From the NCBI RefSeq assembly GCF_002835665.1, contig NZ_PIZV01000056.1, positions 19,310-83,309 of the forward strand: a stretch of 64,000 bases of DNA. The letters are read 5' to 3'. A program made the position numbers and the translations under genes. Origin of the DNA: Chryseobacterium sp. PMSZPI (GTDB lineage: Bacteria > Bacteroidota > Bacteroidia > Flavobacteriales > Weeksellaceae). Shown one piece after another: positions 1 to 8,986 of the stretch (within the stretch, counting starts at the first letter, position 1; every line of letters begins with the position of its first letter). The notes under the pieces were generated by a model that was not told where the DNA came from, ran no database searches, and saw nothing but the letters and a program-made list of their open reading frames with translations.

Positions 1-321
1 CAGAGCCAGGAAGGGAACACCAATTCACAGTTTGAGCAGATGTATCGCGTGGTGAAGAATTTACCTTTGGCAGATACGGATGCCATCACTTACAGCGGAA
101 TGCTAAATCTGGTAGGAGCAGAAGGATATGCCGGAAAAGTAATATATGAAGGAATAGAAGATGTGCTAAGACTTCCTGAAACATATATTCATTTATATGG
201 AAAAACAGAAACCAAACCAGGGAGAAAAATGGGACACATTAATGTTCTTGCTGATTCCAGAGAAGAATTGATGGAGAAGCTTGTGATGGTGAAAGGTATG
301 GTGAGAGTGATTGCGGAATAA
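1..321 (+). CDS. purK: N5-carboxyaminoimidazole ribonucleotide synthase, 3' end (partial)
   Basis: The reading frame is open from base 1, so this is the C-terminal part (106 codons) of a gene that starts outside the window. The tail contains the ATP-grasp PurK signature NSQFEQ near the start and PGRKMGHINVLA near the end, typical of the PurK C-terminal domain. PurK uses ATP and bicarbonate to carboxylate aminoimidazole ribonucleotide in de novo purine synthesis. Its partner enzyme PurE lies on the same strand at 5996, separated here by four minus-strand genes, so the two are near each other but not in one operon. A strong terminator follows. Confidence 0.93.
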   Translation, partial: QSQEGNTNSQFEQMYRVVKNLPLADTDAITYSGMLNLVGAEGYAGKVIYEGIEDVLRLPETYIHLYGKTETKPGRKMGHINVLADSREELMEKLVMVKGMVRVIAE

Positions 322-332
322 TCAAGCTATAA

Positions 333-384
333 AAATACAAAAAGAGAGCTGTTTCTATCTTGAAATAGCTCTCTTTTTGTATTT
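333..384 (+). terminator. Rho-independent terminator after purK
   Basis: An 18-base perfect inverted repeat (333-350 with 367-384) with a 16-base loop; the right arm is T-rich and the left arm A-rich, so it could also stop transcription on the minus strand. It sits 11 bases after the purK stop codon. Confidence 0.85.
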
Positions 385-517
385 AAATGCTCTTATGACT
401 CTTACGGATGATTCAGATTTTGCAAATGTTTGTGTATTATTTTATCTGCTTAATCTATAGAATCTGCGAGCGATTATTCTGATTTTTATAATCTGCTAAA
501 CTTGTGAGAAGCAAACA

Positions 518-1201
518 TTAAAAAGGAATCTTTAAAATCCTTTCTTTATATTCTCCTTTCTCAATTTTAAAAAGAGCAACATAGGCACCGGCTCCATCTG
601 AATTGTTCATTGTGATATACAACGTATCATTTTTGCGGTCATAATAACAGGTGGTCGATTTGTTATTTACTTCAAACAGGTTTTCGATTTCTTTTGTGGG
701 AATCTGGATCGTTTTGTTACCAATTTTTGCAGTGATGGAGAGATAATGAGTTTTAGGAATCGTTCCGTCTATTCCCCAAATTTGCTGTTCTTTATAAAAA
801 TCACCCTGTAATGTAGAGGAAAAGTCCTTTTCATTTTCCTTAAAATTAAATTTTCCAGAGGCAATATCTACTTTTATATTTCCGGATTTAAAAATAGCTT
901 TGTTTCCATCACGAACAATGGGAGGAACAGGTTCATAAGATCCTATATATTTCACTCTTGAATTGTGGATGTATCCTCCGGTTTCATGATGGTCTACATT
1001 AAGCCAGTTTTTATCAGAGGGGGCATGTTCAAGGATATAAACGATTTCTTCCGAATTGATCTTTCCTATAACTTTACTTTTTGCATCTGCATTTTCCCTT
1101 AGATTCACGTAGCCGTCTTTATCTACAATCTTTGCAAACTGAGCAAATGATAATTGTGCGCTTAAAGCGGCTGTTAAAAGGAATATCTTCTTTGTTTTCA
1201 A
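518..1201 (-). CDS. Exported protein with bacterial SH3 domain
   Basis: 227 residues. The first 20 residues (MKTKKIFLLTAALSAQLSFA) form a clear signal peptide. Residues about 28-85 match a bacterial SH3 fold (GYVNLRENADAKSKVIGKI, then a W and a GYIHNSRV end), a module that often binds cell-wall peptides. The remainder, rich in beta-forming stretches, is not recognised. Expected in the periplasm or on the outer membrane. No operon partner: the next gene leftwards is convergent purK and the antiporter gene is 186 bases upstream. Cell-wall binding is an inference from the fold only. Confidence 0.75.
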   Translation of the reverse strand: MKTKKIFLLTAALSAQLSFAQFAKIVDKDGYVNLRENADAKSKVIGKINSEEIVYILEHAPSDKNWLNVDHHETGGYIHNSRVKYIGSYEPVPPIVRDGNKAIFKSGNIKVDIASGKFNFKENEKDFSSTLQGDFYKEQQIWGIDGTIPKTHYLSITAKIGNKTIQIPTKEIENLFEVNNKSTTCYYDRKNDTLYITMNNSDGAGAYVALFKIEKGEYKERILKIPF

Positions 1202-1229
1202 TGAATTTTAATTTTGGATAAAAATAGGT

Positions 1230-1385
1230 AAAAAGACTGGAAACTGGAAAAGTGAGGCAGGAAGTTACTTATAGACGGGTAATTATCTCCCGATTTTCTT
1301 AAGAAAAAAATAAACAAAATAAGAATCATTTATTCTTTATCCTATTCAATAACTTCCAGCCTCCAGTTTCCTTTCTCCCTTTCTT
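1230..1385. repeat. Imperfect inverted repeat of a GGAAGCTGGAAG-type family
   Basis: GACTGGAAACTGGAAAAG and a following AGGCAGGAAGTTA (about 1230-1266) reappear in inverted, degenerate form as TAACTTCCAGCCTCCAGTTT (about 1349-1368). The same vocabulary occurs at 20817-21222. No coding potential is seen between the two genes. Confidence 0.5.
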
Positions 1386-1387
1386 CC

Positions 1388-3511
1388 TTACTTGAATATC
1401 TTCTGAATCACATTTCCGATTTCCATAAAATCGCCATGATTACCCACAGACCGTATCTCAGGGCTGTTTTTATCATATTCGGAGAATGGAAAAATCAGTA
1501 AATAATTGTTATCATTCAGATATCTGTTCAGCAGTTCCGGAATCAGTCTCATTCTAGGAATATAAGACTGCATTCCACGTTTAGCCATGAAAATGATAAG
1601 GGCTTCATCATCTTTAAGCTGGGCAGCGGTTTGTTCACCATCCTGCCAGGTATTCATAACGATAAATTCTGCTTCTATATTGGCTTTTTTAATGATTTTC
1701 TGAAGAATGTCCAGAATGTTTTCAGGAGCATAAAAAACTACTGTGGCTCCGGAATTTCTGGCAATGTTCCAGACTCTTAGAAGAGCGTGGAAGAACCCGG
1801 CCTCTTTATGGGCATTTTCCGGAATCATAACCGCATATTTTTTAATGGTAGATAATGGCTGTGCAGCATGGTATACCAATACATTTACATCATCATTCTG
1901 AAGGTAACCATTGTACAAATTGTACACAAAGGACGGAGAGAATCCCTTTTCATCCTCTAGTCCAATAATAAGATCTGTGATTTTTTGTTCTTTAATGACA
2001 TTGTTTACCCCGTTGATGACGTCATTATCATATCTTTTGAGTGATTGTAATTTGACATCGGCTGCGGCTGCGGCGTCTGCTGCCTGATGAAGAAGCTTTT
2101 CCGCATTTTTTACGGAAGATTCATTTTTATCTTCATTAATAACATTCAATGCAAATAAATCTTCTGTATTGGAATGGGCTTTGATCAGAATCCCCAGATT
2201 GACCATTCTTTCCACCGTTTCTTCATGATTAATAGCCAATAAGATACTTTCTTCTTCATGACTGTTGCCGGAAACAGTATCTTCATTGTCGGTTTCCGCA
2301 ATTTTCTGAGCACTAGCCATAGAAATGAATGACGATATTGTACATGAAATTAAAATCAATAAAATACTACCGTTCAGTACATGTTCGTTCAATAGTCTTA
2401 CGGGTTCTCCGGTTTCGGTCTCAGAAATAATAATGTTGTAGCCAACCATTACTGAAGCCAGGGTGGCAGCGGCTGAAGCAGAACTTAATCCAAAGATCAG
2501 TTTTCCTTCTTCTTTGGTTAATCTGAATGTTTTTTGGGTGGCCACAGCAGAAAGATATTTTCCCCCGATAGAAGCTACCAGCATAATTCCGGCTACCTCA
2601 AGGGTTTCCCAACTTTGAACAAAGACTTTGAAGTCGATTAGCATTCCTACACTAATCAGGAAAAAAGGAATAAAGATGGCATTTCCTACAAATTCAACCC
2701 TGTTCATTAAAGATGAGGTATGAGGAATAAGTCTATTTAATGCCAGTCCTGCGAAGAAGGCCCCAATAATGGCTTCTACACCTGCTAATTCGGCAAGCAT
2801 GGCAGCCAGATAAATCATTACCAATACAAAAATATATTGTGAAATTTTATCATCCACTTTTTTGAAAAACCAACGGCCTATAATAGGAAAGACAATTAAT
2901 ACAATCAATGCAAACAGAATAAAGGAAACAGATAGTTTTACCCAAAACTCCGTACCTACATCTCCCTGAGACATTCCTACAATTACCGCAAGAACCAATA
3001 AAGCAAGGATATCGGTGATCATTGTACCTCCAACCGTTATATTGACAGCTTTATTTTTGGCAATTCCCAACTTGCTGACTAACGGATAGGCAATTAAGGT
3101 ATGAGAAGAAAAAAGACTGGCAAATAGGATCGAGGTAAGCATTGAAAAATGCAAAATATAATATCCTCCTAAATATCCTAAAACGAAAGGAACAATAAAG
3201 GTGTAAAGTCCAAACGTGAGGCTTTTCCATTTGTTCTTTTTAAAATCACCCATATCAATTTCCAGTCCGGCCAGAAACATGATGTAAAGCAGCCCGGTAG
3301 TTCCGGTTACCACAATGCTGCTGTCTCTTGATAATACATTAAAACCATTGGGACCTATAATGGCTCCGGCGATAATGAGTCCAAGTAAATGAGGAACTTT
3401 AATTTTATTCAGCAGTAGGGGAGCCGCAAGAATAATGACCAGTACCAATAGGAACTTTAGTACGGGATCTTCTATAGGAAGACTCAGATTGTGTATACTC
3501 AGTAAAATCAT
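1388..3511 (-). CDS. CPA2-family cation:proton antiporter with C-terminal USP-like domain
   Basis: 707 residues. Residues about 15-400 form a 12-13 segment membrane domain of the Na+/H+ exchanger (KefB/CPA2) type, with family motifs LLGLIIAGAIIGPNGF near residue 43 and GLEIDMGDF near residue 82. Residues about 415-700 form a soluble cytoplasmic region resembling tandem universal-stress-protein domains, as in other Bacteroidota antiporters. It should exchange Na+ or K+ for protons at the inner membrane; the ion cannot be read from sequence. The start codon lies 6 bases after the stop of the upstream lipoprotein gene, so the two are probably one transcript. Confidence 0.9.
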   Translation of the reverse strand: MILLSIHNLSLPIEDPVLKFLLVLVIILAAPLLLNKIKVPHLLGLIIAGAIIGPNGFNVLSRDSSIVVTGTTGLLYIMFLAGLEIDMGDFKKNKWKSLTFGLYTFIVPFVLGYLGGYYILHFSMLTSILFASLFSSHTLIAYPLVSKLGIAKNKAVNITVGGTMITDILALLVLAVIVGMSQGDVGTEFWVKLSVSFILFALIVLIVFPIIGRWFFKKVDDKISQYIFVLVMIYLAAMLAELAGVEAIIGAFFAGLALNRLIPHTSSLMNRVEFVGNAIFIPFFLISVGMLIDFKVFVQSWETLEVAGIMLVASIGGKYLSAVATQKTFRLTKEEGKLIFGLSSASAAATLASVMVGYNIIISETETGEPVRLLNEHVLNGSILLILISCTISSFISMASAQKIAETDNEDTVSGNSHEEESILLAINHEETVERMVNLGILIKAHSNTEDLFALNVINEDKNESSVKNAEKLLHQAADAAAAADVKLQSLKRYDNDVINGVNNVIKEQKITDLIIGLEDEKGFSPSFVYNLYNGYLQNDDVNVLVYHAAQPLSTIKKYAVMIPENAHKEAGFFHALLRVWNIARNSGATVVFYAPENILDILQKIIKKANIEAEFIVMNTWQDGEQTAAQLKDDEALIIFMAKRGMQSYIPRMRLIPELLNRYLNDNNYLLIFPFSEYDKNSPEIRSVGNHGDFMEIGNVIQKIFK

Positions 3512-3517
3512 ATGTGC

Positions 3518-4084
3518 TTATTTTGTAGAACGTACTAATTCAACAGAGAACTTAGCAGTACAGCCGTCAGAGGTAACGCTTCTTGTCCCTTTGATTTTGT
3601 TGGCAGAAATATCATTCAGCAGAACATTCATTTCTACATTTTTTTTAGCCGTAGAGTCAGTTTTAAAGGAAAGTTTAATTTCGTTATTTTCAAATTTACC
3701 GGAATATACCCTTACAAGATTATTGTTGTTGATAATCTTGGCAATAGGTTGAGTGGAATCATTATCAAATTCCCAGATGTCTGTACGCTGATCTCCTATA
3801 GCATAATCACTACAATTGGATTCTGTGCAGATTACTTTTCCATTCCAGGCTCCTGAAATTTCTGTTGGCCATATAGCCGTAGCAATCACTGAATCTTTTT
3901 TGGTAAAAATGCTGTCTCTCATTTTTAAAAGTGATTGATATTCGGATTCTTTTTTTGCAAATAATTGTTCTTTCTCGAGGAGTTGTTTTTCTCTATCCGT
4001 CAGATTCTTTTCTTTTTCTTTGTAATCACAGCTTACCAAAAGAAAAGAGCCTGCAAGAAGAATAAAAAATGTGTTTTTTAGCAT
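3518..4084 (-). CDS. Predicted lipoprotein with N-terminal coiled coil
   Basis: 188 residues with a lipoprotein signal (hydrophobic stretch ending LLVSC, Cys19). Residues about 25-60 are highly charged (EKEKNLTDREKQLLEKEQ) and should form a coiled coil. The rest is a beta-rich domain that I do not recognise. It is the first gene of a two-gene transcript with the antiporter (6-base gap). A role in the envelope is likely; any link to ion exchange is only inferred from position. Confidence 0.75.
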   Translation of the reverse strand: MLKNTFFILLAGSFLLVSCDYKEKEKNLTDREKQLLEKEQLFAKKESEYQSLLKMRDSIFTKKDSVIATAIWPTEISGAWNGKVICTESNCSDYAIGDQRTDIWEFDNDSTQPIAKIINNNNLVRVYSGKFENNEIKLSFKTDSTAKKNVEMNVLLNDISANKIKGTRSVTSDGCTAKFSVELVRSTK

Positions 4085-4270
4085 GTTGTATGGGTTGAGT
4101 ATACAATATAAGGAAAAAATGGAAATGAGGCAAATTACGACTGTACAGATGTTCCTGTCCTTCGTTCTCTGAAAAGAGGAGAAATAGAATAATTCATGAT
4201 CTTAAAATCTTTTTTTGAAGGAAGGGATGTGATGTGTTTTTTGTATGAAGATTTGTGAAAATTTGTACTA

Positions 4271-4790
4271 TCTGTGGGAAAGATTTAACCACAAAAGTCG
4301 CAAAAGTTTCTGAACACTTAAGTTTTTTAAGTGACAAGCTTTGTGCATAGAAGTTCACTTAAGCTTTAAAAATCAAGGATTTTTATGTAGATCTGCTTTA
4401 TCTGTTTAATCTGCGAGTCTCAAATTATGCGGTAATATCTGTGTAAATCCGTGGCATCTGTGGGAAAAGAATAACCGCAAAAGGGACAAAAGTTTCTGAA
4501 CACTTAAGTTTTTTAAGTGACAAGCTTTGTGCATAGAAGTTCACTTAAGCTTTAAAAATCAAGGATTTTTATGTAGATCTGCTTTATCTGTTTAATCTGC
4601 GAGTCTCAAATTATGCGGTAATATCTGTGTAAATCCGTGGCATCTGTGGGAAAAGAATAACCGCAAAAGGGACAAAAGTTTCTGAACACTTAAGTTTTTT
4701 AAGTGACAAGCTTTGTGCATAGAAGTTCACTTAAGCTTTAAAAATCAAAGATTTTTTATGAATCTGCTGCATCTGCTTAATCAGCGAGCG
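4271..4790. repeat. Tandem array of 186-bp repeat units (three copies)
   Basis: The motif TTTCTGAACACTTAAG starts at 4307, 4493 and 4679, an exact 186-base period. The first two full units are nearly identical; the third diverges after about 75 bases. Each unit holds CACTTAAGTTTTTTAAGTG (a hairpin) and AAAAATCAAGGATTTTT (a second hairpin), then a string of short TCTGTGTAAATCCGTGG-like words. No ORF fits. Related copies lie at 22500-22690 and 40752-41190. The stretch 4085-4270 before it holds nothing recognisable. Confidence 0.9.
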
Positions 4791-4855
4791 AAAAAATATA
4801 CAAGCATCTTTGGGCATTTAGCTGTAAAAAACAGGGTGCTAGATTGAATATGAAA

Positions 4856-5761
4856 TTATTCGATGCTCTGTCTTTTAAACATTCCGGGTTTGTAATTGAT
4901 AATGAAAACTCCACAAATAATTAATGCTGTAGCAAGAATAAATTTAAAGGAAATCTTTTCATCCATAATAAGCCAACCCAAAAATATTGCAATGATGGTA
5001 TTGATATAGGCAAGAATAGAAACCTGTACCGGTGAAATTTTAGTTAAAGCATAATGAAATGCAAAAAATGCAGTTACAGACCCAAATACAGAAAGATATA
5101 GCATAGCAGAAATGCTTTTCAATGTCCAGTTTCCAAAATTGTAATTCTCTGAAAACAGAAACGCAAAGATTACCTGAACAATTCCTGCAAATAAAAACTG
5201 ATAAAATAGGTTTAAAGTGATATTTCCACTCTGGATATTCAATTTTTTAGTAAAAATGGTTCCCGATGCCCATCCTGAAATGGCACAAAAAAGAAAAAGC
5301 ATTCCTGTTCTGTAGTCAGGGTTGGCCAAATCTTTAAGTCCGTCCCAGAAAACAAAAAGTACCCCACTGAAACATATTAGTACTCCGGACATAGCGCGAA
5401 AACTGAATTTTTGTAATCCGATAGCAAGACTTCCCAAAAAGACTAAAATAGGAGCACAGGCACTGATGAGTGATGCCAGACTACTGGATACACTTTCTTC
5501 GGCTACTGTAACCATACCGTTAGCGATGATCAACATAAGGGAAGAAAAAATAATCTGATATTTCAGATTTTTCCATCCAATCCATTTAAACTCTTTTCTT
5601 GAAAGGAGTATAACAAGCATAATAATTGAAGCGAATAGCTGGCGGATTCCAGCAACAAACCATGCAGGGATGGTTTCTACAGCAATACGGATAGCTAAAA
5701 ATGTGGTTCCCCAGACAATAGCAACAGTAAAAACAGCAAAAATAAGTTTATAATCTTTCAA
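4856..5761 (-). CDS. EamA/DMT-family transporter
   Basis: 301 residues with about ten predicted membrane helices in two homologous halves, the EamA layout of the drug/metabolite transporter superfamily. The N-terminal IVWGTTFLAIRIAVE and the matching second-half SGWASGTIFTKKL are typical. It is probably an inner membrane exporter of a small metabolite or amino acid; substrate not predictable. It is transcribed alone, with a TAAATTTG -7 element 21 bases upstream of the start. Confidence 0.88.
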   Translation of the reverse strand: MKDYKLIFAVFTVAIVWGTTFLAIRIAVETIPAWFVAGIRQLFASIIMLVILLSRKEFKWIGWKNLKYQIIFSSLMLIIANGMVTVAEESVSSSLASLISACAPILVFLGSLAIGLQKFSFRAMSGVLICFSGVLFVFWDGLKDLANPDYRTGMLFLFCAISGWASGTIFTKKLNIQSGNITLNLFYQFLFAGIVQVIFAFLFSENYNFGNWTLKSISAMLYLSVFGSVTAFFAFHYALTKISPVQVSILAYINTIIAIFLGWLIMDEKISFKFILATALIICGVFIINYKPGMFKRQSIE

Positions 5762-5781
5762 GGAAAATGTGGTGTAATAGG

Positions 5782-5789
5782 CAAATTTA
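5782..5789 (-). promoter_or_regulatory. -7 element upstream of the DMT transporter
   Basis: CAAATTTA on the plus strand reads TAAATTTG on the minus strand, a full match to the Bacteroidota TAnnTTTG element. No clear -33 TTG is seen. Confidence 0.45.
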
Positions 5790-5967
5790 CCTGTTTTAAA
5801 ATAAATGTTATGGATGCAGATGGTTTATTTTTCACAGATACAGATTGTAGATAAGTAGATTTTTATTGTACAGTGGTGAATGGTGTTTATTATTTACGTT
5901 GAAAAAATTATTTTTAATGTAAATTTTAAACTTTTACACTAAATTTTAACGTCAGTTTTAAATTTTT

Positions 5968-5975
5968 TATCTTTG
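5968..5975 (+). promoter_or_regulatory. -7 element of purE promoter
   Basis: TATCTTTG matches TAnnTTTG and lies 20 bases before the chosen purE start. The -33 region is T-rich but has no exact TTG. Confidence 0.5.
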
Positions 5976-5995
5976 AACATCTAATAAAATTGAAG

Positions 5996-6499
5996 ATGGT
6001 AGGAATTATTATGGGCAGTCAGAGTGATCTGCCGATCATGGAACAGGCCGCAAATTTTCTAAAAAGCCTGGATATCCCTTATGAATTGACTGTTGTTTCA
6101 GCACACAGAACGCCGGAAAGAATGTTCGATTATGCTAAAACAGCTAAGGAAAGAGGCTTAAAAGTGATTATTGCCGGAGCAGGAGGGGCTGCACATCTTC
6201 CAGGGATGGTAGCGAGCTGTACGACGCTTCCCGTAATCGGAGTACCTATTTTATCCAGTAATTCTATTGACGGATGGGATTCTGTTTTGTCTATTCTTCA
6301 GATGCCGGGTGGAATTCCGGTAGCCACAGTAGCTTTGAACGGAGCTTTAAATGCAGGGATTTTAGCTGCTAAAATTTTAGGAAGTGCAGATGTTCAGGTG
6401 GCTGAAAATCTTCAAAAATATCAGGACTCTTTGAAAGATAAAGTATTGGGGACAGTAGATGATATCAAAAATCAACACCCTAATCATTTTGATCAATAA
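5996..6499 (+). CDS. purE: 5-(carboxyamino)imidazole ribonucleotide mutase
   Basis: 167 residues, class I PurE length. MVGIIMGSQSDLP at the N terminus, SAHRTPERM (His37) and GAGGAAHLPG (61-70) are the substrate-binding and catalytic motifs. It moves the carboxyl group made by PurK to C4 of the imidazole ring in purine synthesis, in the cytoplasm. The ATG at 5996 is preferred over an in-frame TTG at 5990 because it gives the usual family N terminus. Transcribed alone from a TATCTTTG promoter and closed by a hairpin terminator. Confidence 0.97.
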   Translation: MVGIIMGSQSDLPIMEQAANFLKSLDIPYELTVVSAHRTPERMFDYAKTAKERGLKVIIAGAGGAAHLPGMVASCTTLPVIGVPILSSNSIDGWDSVLSILQMPGGIPVATVALNGALNAGILAAKILGSADVQVAENLQKYQDSLKDKVLGTVDDIKNQHPNHFDQ

Positions 6500-6515
6500 T
6501 TTGAAGTAAATTATG

Positions 6516-6545
6516 AAAAAACTCTCCAAAAATGGAGAGTTTTTT
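6516..6545 (+). terminator. Rho-independent terminator after purE
   Basis: AAAAAACTCTCCA (6516-6528) pairs perfectly with TGGAGAGTTTTTT (6533-6545) around a 4-base loop and ends in a T tract. It lies between convergent genes and may serve both. Confidence 0.88.
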
Positions 6546-6546
6546 A

Positions 6547-6939
6547 TTATTCCTGAATCATATTGTCTCGTGTATTTTTCTGTACGGCAATTGCTCCGAA
6601 AAGAGCGAGGAGAAATGCAAATGCATAGAATCCTTTTTCACTTGGAAGTATGGTTGCATTCCAAAGTCCGATAGCGAGTAGAACAATTGAAGATAAGGTA
6701 GCAAACCAGCAAATTCCATAATAAATATCTGTTACCTGAATATTCTCTAGTTTATCACGAACGGCTTTCTGCAATGAAACTACGGCAAATAAGCCATAAA
6801 GGAGGATGGTAAAATAATAACCTTTTTCATTCAGCAGCATTTCAGCTCTTGCAAGACCTACAATATAGCCGATCATTCCTGCTCCTAATGCGACCCACGA
6901 TGCTGCGACGAATGCATTCGATACTCTTTGTTTTTTCAT
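6547..6939 (-). CDS. YiaA/YiaB-type inner membrane protein
   Basis: 130 residues forming two similar halves, each a pair of membrane helices (about 10-30, 40-58, 72-92, 100-118). The repeated pattern GLARAEMLLNEKGYYF / GLWNATILPSEKGFYAF followed by VQK..RD is typical of the YiaAB two-helix domain. Function unknown in the family. Its end abuts the purE terminator. Confidence 0.85.
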   Translation of the reverse strand: MKKQRVSNAFVAASWVALGAGMIGYIVGLARAEMLLNEKGYYFTILLYGLFAVVSLQKAVRDKLENIQVTDIYYGICWFATLSSIVLLAIGLWNATILPSEKGFYAFAFLLALFGAIAVQKNTRDNMIQE

Positions 6940-7114
6940 GTATTTAATGTTTTATTTAAAAGGCTAAATATATCCATTTTTTATAAACTTAGCTATAATA
7001 AAGGGAAAATATGGGTAAAATACGGATGAAGCAACAGCTTTAAAAGTGAACGTATTGTGCTCTGGATCGTTACTTTATCATAAGTTTAAAGCCAACGGAA
7101 TTTTGTTTTTAATG

Positions 7115-7247
7115 AGAGGCTGTCTAAAAAGTGTCATTCTGAACGAAATGAAGTGGAGTGAAGAATCTCAAATGAATGATAATCAATGAGATTTTTCCTA
7201 CGTCAGAATGACAAAAGCCAAAATTATTTGACTTTTTAGACAACCTC
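7115..7247. repeat. REP-like palindromic element (133 bp)
   Basis: GAGGCTGTCTAAAAAGT (7115-7131) is matched by ACTTTTTAGACAACCTC (7231-7247), 16 of 17 bases inverted. Inside, GTCATTCTGAACGA and CGTCAGAATGAC form a second inverted pair and AATCTC/GAGATT a third. The element could fold into one long hairpin. A shorter relative is at 55806-55928. Confidence 0.85.
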
Positions 7248-7560
7248 CAATGTTTATAATAGAAAAGGAGTATGAGGAAAATAAAGAAGCGTAGAGAAAA
7301 TTTATTTTGATGATTTTAGATCAACCACGGATTACACAGATTTTCACAGATGTTTACGGATATGCAACGTTTACTTTTTTGTATGGAATGTCTGCTGTTG
7401 TTTTCATTCACTAGCGCTCATCATTCATCAATTATCAATGATTATTCATTACTCATTACTCATCATCCTAGCCTCGATAGTAGCGGTTACCCCGCAGCAT
7501 GTCTTGGTGTTAGCTTTGGAGCGAGGAGTATGAGCGGATAGCGAGAATAGCTTCTTAAAG
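7248..7560. other. Non-coding spacer with short repeat words
   Basis: Contains an ATTACACAGATTTTCACAGATG word related to the CAAAAG/ATCTGTG family at 4271 and runs of CATTACTCATTACTCATC. A 63-codon open frame (7350-7541) crosses these repeats and shows no protein-like features. No gene is supported. Confidence 0.5.
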
Positions 7561-7565
7561 AAAAT

Positions 7566-7597
7566 AAAAGACTTTCCAAAATATTGAAAAGTCTTTT
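7566..7597 (-). terminator. Terminator of ahcY
   Basis: AAAAGACTTT (7566-7575) and AAAGTCTTTT (7588-7597) are a perfect inverted pair just downstream of the ahcY stop; read on the minus strand it ends in a T run. Confidence 0.7.
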
Positions 7598-7618
7598 GTA
7601 TTATAAAGATTAAAAATC

Positions 7619-8932
7619 TTAGTATCTGTAGTACTCAGGTTTGAATGGTCCTTTTACATCTACTCCAATGTACTCAGCTTGTTCAGGAGAAAGAGTTTCT
7701 AGCTCTACGCTTAATTTCTTAAGGTGTAAAGCAGCTACTTTTTCATCTAAGTGCTTAGGAAGCATGTATACTTCGTTTTTATAAGCAGCAGAGTTGTTCC
7801 ATAATTCGATCTGAGCCAAAGTCTGGTTAGAGAAAGAGTTAGACATTACGAAACTTGGGTGTCCTGTTGCACATCCTAAGTTTACCAATCTTCCTTCTGC
7901 AAGGATGATTACTTCTTTTCCTTCTACGTTGTAGATGTCTACTTGTGGCTTCACTTCAGATTTAGTGTGACCGTAGTTTTGGTTTAACCAAGCCATATCG
8001 ATTTCATTATCGAAGTGTCCGATGTTACAAACGATCGCTTTATCTTTCATTTTAAGGAAGTGCTCTCCTCTTACGATGTTAAAGTTACCGGTTGTAGTAA
8101 TGATGATATCTGCGTTATCTACTACAGTATCCAATCTTTTTACTTCATAACCGTCCATAGCAGCCTGAAGGGCACAGATCGGGTCGATTTCTGTAACCGT
8201 AACAATAGATCCTGCTCCTCTGAAAGATGCAGCAGTACCTTTACCTACGTCTCCGTATCCGCAAACTACCACTCTTTTTCCTGCTAACATTACGTCTGTA
8301 GCTCTTCTTACAGCATCTACTGCAGATTCTTTACATCCGTATTTGTTATCAAACTTAGATTTAGTTACTGAATCGTTTACGTTGATTGCAGGCATTACTA
8401 AAGTTCCATTCTTCATTCTTTCGTACAATCTGTGTACTCCTGTCGTTGTTTCTTCAGAAAGACCTTTAATATCTTTAGTGAATTGAGGGTATCTGTCAAA
8501 AACCATGTTTGTCAAATCACCACCATCATCTAAGATCATGTTTAATGGTTTTCTGTCTTCTCCGAAGAATAAAGTCTGCTCAATACACCAGTCAAATTCT
8601 TCTTCATTTAGACCTTTCCAAGCGTAAACCGGAATTCCTGCAGCAGCGATAGCAGCAGCAGCGTGATCCTGAGTAGAGAAAATATTACAAGAAGACCAAG
8701 TAACTTCAGCTCCTAAAGCGACTAATGTCTCGATAAGTACCGCTGTTTGGATTGTCATGTGAAGACATCCCGCAATTCTTGCTCCTTTAAGGGGTTGAGA
8801 CGGTCCGTATTCTTCACGGATAGCCATTAGACCGGGCATTTCAGCCTCTGCAAGAGTAATTTCTTTTCTTCCCCATTCTGCTAGGGAGATATCCTTAACT
8901 TTATAAGGAAGGTATTGAGTTGTTGATTCCAT
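7619..8932 (-). CDS. ahcY: Adenosylhomocysteinase
   Basis: 437 residues, full length. LHMT (57-60), ILDDGGDL (133-140), [11 protein letters not shown] (186-196) and the NAD-binding loop GYGDVGKG (225-232) are the catalytic and cofactor signatures; the C terminus ends in KPEYYRY as usual. It hydrolyses S-adenosylhomocysteine to adenosine and homocysteine in the cytoplasm, relieving product inhibition of methyltransferases. A perfect minus-strand promoter stands 20 bases upstream and a hairpin terminator follows, so it is a single-gene transcript. Confidence 0.98.
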   Translation of the reverse strand: MESTTQYLPYKVKDISLAEWGRKEITLAEAEMPGLMAIREEYGPSQPLKGARIAGCLHMTIQTAVLIETLVALGAEVTWSSCNIFSTQDHAAAAIAAAGIPVYAWKGLNEEEFDWCIEQTLFFGEDRKPLNMILDDGGDLTNMVFDRYPQFTKDIKGLSEETTTGVHRLYERMKNGTLVMPAINVNDSVTKSKFDNKYGCKESAVDAVRRATDVMLAGKRVVVCGYGDVGKGTAASFRGAGSIVTVTEIDPICALQAAMDGYEVKRLDTVVDNADIIITTTGNFNIVRGEHFLKMKDKAIVCNIGHFDNEIDMAWLNQNYGHTKSEVKPQVDIYNVEGKEVIILAEGRLVNLGCATGHPSFVMSNSFSNQTLAQIELWNNSAAYKNEVYMLPKHLDEKVAALHLKKLSVELETLSPEQAEYIGVDVKGPFKPEYYRY

Positions 8933-8951
8933 CTATCTGAAAAATTTTTCG

Positions 8952-8983
8952 CAAATTTACAAACTAAAATCCTGCTGACCAAA
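8952..8983 (-). promoter_or_regulatory. ahcY promoter
   Basis: On the minus strand: TTTG (8983-8980), 20 bases, TAAATTTG (8959-8952). Both Bacteroidota elements match fully and the spacing is within range. The start codon is 20 bases further. Confidence 0.75.
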
Positions 8984-8986
8984 AAT

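Noticed and set aside
4271..4790. CRISPR array
   Set aside because: Repeat units are 186 bp with no variable spacers, and no cas genes are present.
7350..7541. 63-codon open frame between the YiaA-like gene and ahcY
   Set aside because: It runs through CATTACTCATTACTC repeats, has no domain or signal and no promoter.
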